Origin: Myrmaecium sp. VS I D KN 1
Lineage: Eukaryota > Ascomycota > Dothideomycetes > Valsariales > Valsariaceae
DNA length: 64,000 bases
Direction of reading: 5' to 3'
Assembly (NCBI GenBank): GCA_019775845.1
Contig: JADQAV010000002.1
Location: 992,001 to 1,056,000 of the forward strand
In this document: piece by piece, positions 1-8,720 of the stretch
Numbering within the stretch: position 1 is the stretch's first letter
Layout of the letters: each line of letters opens with the position of its first letter
Position numbers and translations under genes: made by a program
Notes under the pieces: generated by a model
Databases searched by the model: none
Told to the model about the DNA's origin: nothing
Seen by the model: only the letters and a program-made list of their open reading frames with translations

Positions 1-410
1 TCATTGTACGATGTGGTGGCGATCTTGGAGACGGCGGTGTAGACGTAGGATGCGGCGGCATATTGGAGGCAGAGGTGAGGCGCTGGCGAGCGGGACTCCT
101 CGGTGAGGATGGTCGCTAGTCGTTCGAAGCATGATCGGATGGCCTCAATGGCGGCGGGGTCGTTGGCTAAGGAGGGGGTTTTGTGCCATGTTTGCTGCTG
201 GTCTTAGCTATTTGGAGATCAAGCTGTTTCCCATGGGATGCGTCGACGTACGAGGATGTGGTTATACACCCGCTTGAAGCGTGCCAGACGCTGTTGCGGA
301 TTGTTCGCCGCGACCTGCTTCTTCGACCCGCCGATCAAGCGTGCCCACTGGACCGGCGGCGTCAGTAACGAGTGTAACGTGAGCATATGCACGGGACTTA
401 CAAAATCCAT
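1..410 (-). CDS. FHIP/RAI16-like protein, 5' end only
   Basis: This is the N-terminal part of a gene that runs off the left edge. The proposed exons are 410-402, 347-252 and 197 to the edge. Intron 1 (401-348) starts GTAAG and ends CCAG; intron 2 (251-198) starts GTACGT and ends CCAG. The spliced product begins MDF-WARLIGGSKK, continues with QQRLARFKRVYNHIL and then QTWHKTPSLAND, and reaches ESRSPAPHLCLQYAAAS. From memory this resembles the start of fungal FHIP (RAI16-like) proteins, which form the FTS-Hook-FHIP complex that links early endosomes to dynein. An in-frame ATG at 428 would add six residues. The second acceptor could be three bases later, losing one Gln. Only about 100 residues are visible, so the family call is moderate; the splice model is better supported than the name. 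Confidence 0.55.
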
Positions 411-689
411 CTCAGAGGCTGTCGCCACCCATGGGCGTGGAACGGTTCCTCAGTATGCGAAAGCGGTTTCTGCGGAGGTGGTCGGGAGCATCAGGAGGGG
501 TTCTGGGTCGCGTTGATGCGCAGTCACGAGTAAACATTCTTCGAGCCTACAGAACGAGGCACGGTCACTACTTAGGCAAGAAGATGAATCAAGCAAGGTA
601 AAATTAGTACTCTAGCATTGCAATGCAAACCCACGGCGATGAAACCGTCGGTGAAACGATCTAACATTTGAATGCCTGAGGCATCAATA

Positions 690-2528
690 TCACTCCGCGC
701 CTTGATCTTTGGCCGGGGGCCTCCAGTCGAAGAGGTCAAATGCCTCCGTGCTCCATGGGCCAACATCTGTATCCACCTCCACAGCGACTTTGGGCTCAGG
801 CCGCCGTGCCGTCTTCCCTGCCCCTAGACTGTTTGTTCGACGTAGCGAACGCTTTGTTGAAGCTCTCGCTTGAGGTCTTGCTTGAACAGCCGAAGTAATA
901 CTTTCAGTTGTTTCATCTGTCGGTGAAGGAGCGTCGTTCTCAGAGCGCACCCGCCGAAAAGGGCGAGAGGCATTCTCCTCAGCTTCAACGCCATCACGTT
1001 GGACGGCGTTCTCATCAAGGCCTGCAATGGCCGCCCCTGTCCCATTCCGTGCCTCCTGGTCCCTCTGTCCATGTACTAAGGCCATTGCTTCTAGCCCAGT
1101 TGCATTGACTCGCCCCCTTTGTCGAGTAGAGGAGGCTCTAGTATTACGAATAGCTTCAGCTACCGATTTCCTGCTCATGCTTGTACTTCGGCGCGTATCA
1201 ACAGGATGAAGATCTTCATTGGCAGCTCCTCTGCGAACAAGAGCAGTCCTGTCCGCAATGTCTTGCTCGCTATCTGAACTCTCGATGATTATAGGCGTTC
1301 CCGTGCGCTCGGCTCTCGAGCCATGTTCTGGCGCGGCAGGTAGAATATTCGATGGATGGTCATCGTCTGGTTTGGACTCATTGCGGGTTCCGTGCGACGA
1401 GGCTTGTGCCTTAGGTTTTACCTGTGGTTGGCAAAGCAGCGTTGCTCGAGAATTTCCTCGTCCCAGCTTCAGAGCCCTCGTCTGCGGATTCACTGGTAAT
1501 CTGGCCTGTACCGGCGACTTTTGCGCCTCAGTGCGGCGTTCCTCGTCCGCAAGCCTCTGAACGTTTACAACTTTGTTTGATACACTTACTGGCGGCGAAG
1601 ATGGTATAGTAATGGCAGGACGTGACGGAGTCATCTGCGAAGGTGGCTTTGGGAGCGTCCGTATCGATCTGGTCAGATGAGGCGTCTCTAGAAGGGACAG
1701 ATCGGAAGGCCTTTCGTTCTCGTCGTCCGAGGTTACATCGATCACCTCTTTCACTGAAAGTCGGGTCTGGCCCTCCGCTATAGGTTCCTTGGGTATGGCC
1801 TTTGCTTTGCATTTAGCGCTGAGGTTGATCATCCTAGACAGTATCGGCGTCTTCGAGGCGAATAATGAAGGTCTAGTAGTTTTTGTCACGGTGAAGCCAG
1901 TCTCCGAGTCTCCTAGCCTTGGTCGTTTCAGCGGCCGGTCCGCATTCCAGTCGCGACGAGTATTGGTCCGCTCCTCGAATGGTGACCTTGTCGGAAGCAA
2001 TGCTCTGCCATAAGCTCCTTGTGGTGTACCCAGCAATGCATGCAAGGGCTTATTGCGCGGTTGACATACGTTTCGAGCCACCGAAAGTCTCTTAGTGGGA
2101 TTCCTGTCGTTGATGTTCGTAGACGGTGACATTTTAGCCCTTTTCTCTAATAGCGGTGTCAAATCCGTTTGCGTAGTTGCGACAGGATCTTCAACCTGGA
2201 CCAGTATCCCTTTCTCCAAAGCTATCTCGTCCCCCTCTTGCAGGTCCCAGCTCTCTTTCCAGTGCGTATCCCCGATGAAATTTCGCGGGACGTCATACAC
2301 CATGATCCTCTTATTGAATGTGTGGAAACGAAGGAATCCATCTTGCCATCGTTTCTGATTCTTTCGCCGGACATCGAAAGTGTAGAGGCATCTGAACTCC
2401 AACACGGGCGCGGTGTTCTGCGTGTGAGGGAGGGGGGCATTTGTGCTCGCGTACGTGGCGGTCATGACGGGCTGCGATAAGATGGTGGGATTATGGCTGC
2501 ATTCATGTCTCGGTTCATGTCGGCGCAA
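690..2528 (-). CDS. ZGRF1/Dbl2/Mte1-type DUF2439 protein
   Basis: This is a single-exon gene of 612 codons. A second in-frame ATG at 2465 gives 591 residues and could be the true start. The N-terminal domain (about residues 43-115) reads FRCLYTFDVRRKNQKRWQDG, then VYDVPRNFIGDTHWKES and a GDEIALEKGILVQVE strand. This is the DUF2439 domain of S. pombe Dbl2, budding yeast Mte1 and the N terminus of animal ZGRF1. Those proteins bind DNA structures and work with the Mph1/Fml1 helicase in recombination and at telomeres. The middle is disordered, basic and Ser/Thr/Pro-rich. The end carries PWSTEAFDLFDWRPP, a short hydrophobic box that I recall as shared by fungal members and that is probably a protein-binding motif. 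There is no helicase domain, which fits Dbl2/Mte1 rather than full ZGRF1. Nuclear location is inferred. Confidence 0.7.
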   Translation of the reverse strand: MRRHEPRHECSHNPTILSQPVMTATYASTNAPLPHTQNTAPVLEFRCLYTFDVRRKNQKRWQDGFLRFHTFNKRIMVYDVPRNFIGDTHWKESWDLQEGDEIALEKGILVQVEDPVATTQTDLTPLLEKRAKMSPSTNINDRNPTKRLSVARNVCQPRNKPLHALLGTPQGAYGRALLPTRSPFEERTNTRRDWNADRPLKRPRLGDSETGFTVTKTTRPSLFASKTPILSRMINLSAKCKAKAIPKEPIAEGQTRLSVKEVIDVTSDDENERPSDLSLLETPHLTRSIRTLPKPPSQMTPSRPAITIPSSPPVSVSNKVVNVQRLADEERRTEAQKSPVQARLPVNPQTRALKLGRGNSRATLLCQPQVKPKAQASSHGTRNESKPDDDHPSNILPAAPEHGSRAERTGTPIIIESSDSEQDIADRTALVRRGAANEDLHPVDTRRSTSMSRKSVAEAIRNTRASSTRQRGRVNATGLEAMALVHGQRDQEARNGTGAAIAGLDENAVQRDGVEAEENASRPFRRVRSENDAPSPTDETTESITSAVQARPQARASTKRSLRRTNSLGAGKTARRPEPKVAVEVDTDVGPWSTEAFDLFDWRPPAKDQGAE

Positions 2529-3238
2529 CGTTCATCGCCGAGTTGATTGGATGCTGCCGGACTGTCGTGTTGGGCGCGTTGCGAGATGGTCCTGATGGGT
2601 CAATCTACGTCGATAGGAACCAGCGGGTAGTAAGGTAGGTGGTACGAACACGGCGACGCGACAACATGTGACCCGGGAGAGCCCCGCAGCCCCCGGGAGA
2701 GGCTGAAGAAGTCCGCTAACTTATTTTAGGGGGCTCTTCCCCGTAAGAAACTGGGCATCAGGGTATATACGGGTTAGTAAGAGGATCACAGTGCGAAAAC
2801 CTAATATCTAGGTACTATTTCACGCCCTGCATCATCGGGGCTTAGGTACCTGACCGAACGTTACCTACCTACTACTGCTCGCTGGAGAATCGGCAGGCCG
2901 AAGCCGTCGCTCTACACGTCCTCACCTCACTTCATGGTCCGGGTAACTTCCCAAGCAGCCGCCCGGCCCCTCTCGCCGAGCTTACGAATGAGGGGTACCT
3001 CAGCAGTTCACAGCAGCCGGATTGAATAAATTAGACTACAGTCGCTTCCGAGGGTACGCCGCAGCCGCGAATGCTTGAGCTGTCCACTTAGAGATCCTTC
3101 CACCTGTCACGTCACTCAACGTCTCCTGCTTCCGTCCCGCCCAATTTCAGTTCCCGCCCGGTCTCTCGGAGCTGCGAATGACTGGAGCTTCTTCCTGCCT
3201 CCTACTCCTCACCATCACCACCACATCTCCACGCCACG
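2529..3238. promoter_or_regulatory. Divergent spacer upstream of the DUF2439 gene and RVS167
   Basis: This is the shared 5' region of two divergent genes. It holds several TAGGTA/TACCTA-type words (about 2632, 2809, 2843 and 2862) and no convincing coding frame. A CA/CT-rich stretch just before 3239 looks like the leader of the + gene. Confidence 0.5.
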
Positions 3239-4839
3239 ATGCAGCGCATACAGCGCAAGTTTGGCACTTTCCTGCCTCGGACGGCAGATGAAGCCCAGGT
3301 CGGAGCAATGCTCCATGAGTTCGAGTCGGCCGACAAGATGTTGAGCGTCGTACGTAATAGGGGAACCAGGCAAACGACTCACGCCAGCTAACCATGGCCG
3401 CGACAGCTTATCGAAGGCGCGAAGCAATGGAGAGATGCATGGTCGGATATTCTTAAGTATCAGCTCGGCTTCGTAGAGACGTACGACACCGTCTGCCAGC
3501 CGCTCGGATCAAACAACCCGGACGTCACTGCCCGCCCGCCGGTAGAGCCACCCGAGGACGTGAAGCGGAAAGTTCGGAGGCTGCATGAACTGTACACGGA
3601 TCTCAAGGCAGACATGGAAGAGGAATTGCGCTTGGTCAATAGCCGGCTCATTGAGCCTGCGACGGCTGCGAAGCAGCATATCCAACCGTTGAAGAAGGTT
3701 ATCAAGGCACGAGAGGACAAGAAGGTAACTCCAGGGTTCCGACGCACGATCAAACATTGTCCCTGTATGTACTTACACCTCTTTAGCTGGATTACGAACG
3801 CTTCAAGAACCGCGTGGAGAATGCGCACAAGAAGACGAACCGTTCCGATCGCGAGAATCAGGCGCTGGAGAAGCACGAGGCCGACCTGGCCCGGGCGACG
3901 GAGCAGTACGAGCTAGCAGATGAGGAGCTCCGGAACCGCCTCCCCTACATCACCGCTGCAGCCATGAACCTCCTTCCAAACCTCCTCGCCAATCAGATCA
4001 TGATCCAGAACAGTCTCCTGGGAAACTTCTACACCATTCTCGTGACGTACTCCGAGGAGCATGGCTTCTCCTCCCCTCCCTTAGAGCTCCCAGACATCGT
4101 CCGGGACTGGGACGCCGTTCACACCCCGCTCCGGACGGACATCGAGACCAACTACCGGATGATCCGCGACGGCAAGGCCGTCCATCAGCCCATGAACCCG
4201 GCCGAATCACCGGCCGGCAGCATCAGCGGGTTCGGGATCCGCAACCGCATCACCAACCACCGGAAAGGCAGCAACGGAAGCAGCACACCTCGGCCTCCTC
4301 ACCTGCAATCCGCCGAGTCAACCCCGCCCCTCCCTTCCCCTCCCCCCTTGACCGCACTCAACGCTTCCAAGCCGACCATCAGCTCCAGCAACGGCAACAG
4401 CCATGCGCACAACACTCTATCCCCACCGGACGCCTTCGCCCCCGGCCGACGCCTCTCCGCCACATCCGCCAGCTCCGACTACTTCACCCAAACCCGGCCC
4501 CGACCATCCTCCTCCACCTCCGCCGCCTCCTCCTCCACCGCCATCGGCACACCCACCAGCAACAGCATCACCTCGGCGGCCGCGATGGCGGCCGCGGTCG
4601 CGAGCAAGAAGAAGAAACCGCCACCGCCCCCGCCGCCGGCGAAGAAGAAGCTGCCCTCCTACCAGGCCGAGTACGTGACGGCGATGTACGACTTCGCGGG
4701 CGAGGCCGGCGCCGGCGACCTCAGCTTCCGCGAGGGCGACCGCATCCGCGTCCTGAAGAAGACGGCTAGCAGCCAGGACTGGTGGGAGGGCGAGCTGGAC
4801 GGGGTCCGTGGCAGCTTTCCGGCGAATTATTGTCGGTAA
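3239..4839 (+). CDS. RVS167: BAR-SH3 adaptor, amphiphysin/RVS167 family
   Basis: Three exons (3239-3349, 3407-3724, 3787-4839) are joined in phase 0 and give 493 residues. Introns 3350-3406 and 3725-3786 have GTACGT/ACAG and GTAACT/TTAG borders. The N-terminal helical part (about residues 1-240, starting MQRIQRKFGTFLPRTADEAQ) is a BAR domain of the Rvs167/Hob1 type. A Ser/Pro/Thr-rich linker follows, then KKKKPPPPPPPAKKK. The C-terminal SH3 (about 435-493) has the ALYDF-equivalent TAMYDFAGEAG, the DWWEGEL core and a terminal GSFPANYC. The family senses and shapes curved membranes at endocytic sites and links them to actin; Rvs167 works as a heterodimer with Rvs161. The poly-Pro patch could be a self or partner SH3 ligand. 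Start and domain order match the family. Confidence 0.93.
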
Positions 4840-5654
4840 AAGTGGGGGTGGGTGGGTTGAGTGTGTTTGTTGTTGAGATGGTGAAGGGGAGAGAGAGAGA
4901 CGAGAGGGAGACAGCGAGGTTAGCGGTTAGGCGTGGAGGTGTTCTTCTTTTCTTTAATTCGCATCGCATAACCTATTCGTCATTCATCAGCCATCGATTT
5001 CGCCCCTCGTAATCATCCTCATTTACCACCCGCTCTGTATTAAGTAAAAGTAGCGGACTGGAAAGGGAAGGAGAAGAAAAAGTAATTAAAATCGTCCATT
5101 AATTTGGACTCATGAAGGACGGAGAAAACAGATACGAGCACGTCACCCACCGTGCCTTGGATAAATACACGCAGTCCTCAATGGTCGTCTTCGTCCTCTT
5201 CCTCGGATTCAGGCAAAAACTTTGTTTCTGCTCGATTCGCGCATTACTGGCGAGAGAAAATCAACGTCGAACCCTAACCCTAACCCCATCCTCAACCCTC
5301 AACCCATCTACCAGAACCCCGTCTATCATCCGTCTAGATAGGTGATCTACCGAATGCCAAGTCCCTCTGTATTCTCTCACTTCCCCCTCCGGTCCGTTCT
5401 CCCATGCAGCATGCGTAATCTTATAGAATCTTCTCTTTCTCCTATCCTTCGAGCGGAGCGCCGCCGTGAAAACAAATGCAAAAAAGCGTCACCCACCATA
5501 TTGACAGAATCATACATGGACGAGAGGAGACGAAGAAACGAGAAGTAACGCCCAACATGAGAGCCGATCTAGAACACCTGGCTGATGAGATAGATGATCA
5601 CAAGAAAAACAAGGAAATAGAGCTCAATACGACGAGCACCGGAGAAAATAAATA
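4840..5654. other. Convergent 3' spacer between RVS167 and the MFS gene
   Basis: This stretch holds the 3' untranslated regions of two convergent genes. It is AT-rich with A-runs near 5070-5095 and contains a short CCCTAA-type run near 5270. No coding frame has convincing protein character. Confidence 0.45.
5271..5289 (+). repeat. Short telomere-like CCCTAA run
   Basis: The text reads ACCCTAACCCTAACCCC, followed by the looser CTCAACCCTCAACCC. This gives two tandem CCCTAA units plus a degenerate extension. It is far too short for a telomere and may simply be chance in a C/A-rich leader or trailer. Confidence 0.5.
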
Positions 5655-7413
5655 TTATGCGGTCTCCTTCCCGCCACCGCCACCGCCATCATCCAGCAGC
5701 TCGCCATCAAAAGCATCAACGGCGTAGCGGGCAAAAGCACGAGTGGGGACGCGCCGCTCAAAGAGCGCGTCCAGCTCAGCATAGGTGCGGCCGCCCGTCT
5801 CAGGCAGGCGAAAGAACGTCCAAACAAGGGCGGGGATGCTGAGACCAGCAAAGAAAAAGCCCGCCTTGCCGATCCACGCCCACGCGGTCGGGTTGAGCAT
5901 GTACGGGACGAGGACGCCGAGGAGGATGTCGACGGCGTAGGCGGTGGCGCGGGCGAGGGCGACGGTCTTGCCGCGCAGGCGGGACGCGCCGACCTCGCCG
6001 ACGATAGGGTAGAGGGTCGCGGCGACGGAGGGCGAGTAGACGAAGAGGAAGAGGACGAGCAGGCCGGACTGGGCCCAGGCGGCGGCCGGGCTGGCGGAGA
6101 GGGAGGCGAGGCCGATGCCGAGGTAGAGCAGCGCCATCAGCGCCAGCCCGGTGAGGAAGATGGTGCGGCGGCCGACGGAGGCGAGCAGCGGCCAGGCGAG
6201 CATGGTGCCGACGACGGAGATGGCGTTGTTGCCGAGGTTGAGGGCGAAGGCGTCGCTGGTCGGGAGGCCGGACTTCTCGAAGAAATAGGTCGTGTATTGT
6301 TGCAGCGGCGAGCCGACCAGGGCTTGGATGCCGTAGGCGACGCAGGCGATCTCGGTCCGGCGCAGGTCGATGCCTTGGAAACAGTCGAGATACGAGGAGC
6401 CGGCCTTGGTCTCCTCCTCGCGTCGGTTGGTGTGGATCATAGCGGCGACGGTTTTCCGGGCGTTGGCGGCCGCTTCGCCGCTACAGAGCCGTCTGATGGT
6501 TGCTTCGGCCTCGGCGTAACGTCCCTTTCGAACAAGCCACCAGGGGGATTCCGGTGCGAAGTAAATAGCAATGAAAACTGAGAGAGGGTTAGTCACGCAC
6601 AGCACGAATCCCAATCGACCACAGGTGGCAGCACGTACTCGGAACCGGCCAGGCCCACTGAATCGCAAAGGGGATCCGGTACGCCCACTGGGTCATGTTG
6701 TCTTCGACCGCGTAGGTCACTCCCGCGCTCACGAACTGACCCAGGATCCAGCAGAGGCAGACGTAGGTGGTCATGAAGCCACGGAGGACGACCGGGCAGA
6801 TCTCAGCGGCATACGTGGTGGTGGACGCCGCGAAGATGCCGAAGGGGACGCAGGAGAGCATGCGGCCGACCAGGAGGACGGCGAGAGACCGGGCGTAGAA
6901 CTGGCAGAAGACGGTGGCACCGACGACAACCAACGCGCCCAGGGCGACTCGACGACGCCCGAGCCATTCGGACAGCCAGCCGTCCAGGAAGACGCCGATG
7001 AGGGTGGGGACGAACGCCATGGTGCTGAGCAGGGTCTGCCAGCTCGCAGCGACTTCGTAGCCGTCCCCGTGCGGCTTGCCAAAGTCCCGTTGGAAGGCAG
7101 GCTGGGCGTACAGGCTGCCGATGAAGCTGTAGTCGTAGCCGTCCATGATGATGGTTAAGCTGAAGACGAAGGACCAGAAGACGGCCTTGCGATAGGTTCG
7201 GAGGCCATCCAGCGGGGTCATGCTATGCTCGCCGGCATTGGCGTCTCGGGCGTTCCTGGCCAGGGCGAGCCAGCTGTTGATGTCGTCCTTGGAGGCTGCA
7301 TCGTAGGTGAAGTCGTCGTCCGCGTCGCCACCGCTACGACCCTGAGTTTCCCTCGTGTGAACGGTGGCGGGTTTGCTCGAAGGAGACGACGAGTCCGCGA
7401 CGTCGGGGGTCAT
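5655..7413 (-). CDS. MFS sugar-porter-type transporter (alpha-glucoside/maltose permease-like)
   Basis: Two exons (7413-6639 and 6577-5655) give 565 residues; the 61-base intron has GTACGT/TCAG borders. About 12 membrane segments are visible. Sugar-porter signatures are GWLSEWLGRRR in the first cytoplasmic loop, PESPWWLVRKGRYAEAE after segment 6, and FRLPETGGRTYAELD near the end. MDGYDYSFIGSLYAQPAFQ in segment 1 is the pattern of fungal maltose/alpha-glucoside permeases. The protein should sit in the plasma membrane and import a sugar with protons. The substrate cannot be read from sequence. It lies 1.3 kb from a Zn2Cys6 regulator on the same strand, which may control it. A Gly-rich run near the C terminus comes from GCC-type codon repeats. 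Confidence 0.85.
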
Positions 7414-8720
7414 GCTGATGGTGAGAGGCGAGCAAAAGCATCCTCAATCATGGCCCAGGGATAGACATGGAGTGAGGAGGTGGAAGTCCGGGGTAACATA
7501 TCGGCGATGGGATGGAAGGTCGTCAGGAACAAGTGGAGGGTTTTCCCCAGTTCGGTAAGGTTCAAGAAGTGGAGAGCAGTTCGCCGCTTTCGAGGCTCCA
7601 CGGAGCTAGTTGGCGGATGCCTCCGCCTCCGCCATCCGCCATCCAGCCTCCACACTCAACAGGATAATGCCGATTGTATATCTAAGTCACTGTGAACTCC
7701 GCTTCGAATGACCGTAGCTCTGTGAAGATAACCGCCGCCATCGCCGCCGCGGTGCTGCACCGAAGAAGCCCCCAACCCTCGAAGCCCTAACCGAAAAGCC
7801 ACCAAGCCTCCCGTCCCCGGCCTCCAGCCTTCCCTTCCCGCGGACCAGGTCGGCGGGTTTCCCAAAGCACTGCAGACCCATGCCCGGTGGTATGCAATCG
7901 TGTGGCACGGTACATATGTACACTCCTTAATCCGGTCTGCGTCCAGCGTGCATGATCACTCGTTTCCGGTCGAGAGGGTAGATTAGATGGAGAACCGGGA
8001 GAGCGTTCTCAGAGGCTCCAAGAGACTCGGTCCAATCAGCGAGATCTTCAATTTAATTGAATGATAGATAAACAAATACCCCAGACTGTCGATAATACAT
8101 ACGGGCAGGTACATGCATCAGGTACCTACCGAGGCAGCGGTTCGGTTAGCTCCCGACAGACTACAGTACCTGAAGTCAGAAAGAAGACGATAAACTTTCA
8201 AGCCAAATATATACATATGCTCATGACAACACGAGTCGGCAATGCAGAGGAATACACGCCAGGTAGTAGAGCATCGAACAATTGGAATACAGTACACAAA
8301 GCCATGTTCACGGAGGGGGAAACTATTTGCATTCACGTCCCAGAGAAGGTAGAAAGGCCGGACACGCGTTGTCTCGCTCTCGAATGCTGCCGCACGCGCC
8401 AAAAAGAGAAAAAGGAAGAAACGCGATAACATGCTTTTTGTAGCAGAGAGCAGAGACAGGAATTTGCAACAACGGACCTCTTTTCCAATCTCCGGACGCC
8501 GTGTGTACACATGTAAACAATAAAAAGCTGCTCATCAACAGACGAAGCTCCGAGAAAAGCACAAGGGAGACCGCTTGATCTAGGCAGAGAGAGATAAAGA
8601 GCATTGAACAAATAGAGAGGAAAGGGGCAGGATCACATGCACTAAAAGAAGTCCAGCCCGTTCGAAACATCAACGTCAAGGTTGAAAGCCTGTACGTCAC
8701 CAAGCACCTCAACCCAGCCC
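7414..8720. promoter_or_regulatory. Spacer: MFS promoter and 3' end of the regulator gene
   Basis: The right part should be the 3' region of the Zn2Cys6 gene and the left part the MFS promoter. A GGTACCTACC word lies at 8121-8130. A short open stretch on - (8722-8642), in a different frame just beyond the regulator's stop, is discussed as a finding. No separate gene is supported. Confidence 0.4.
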
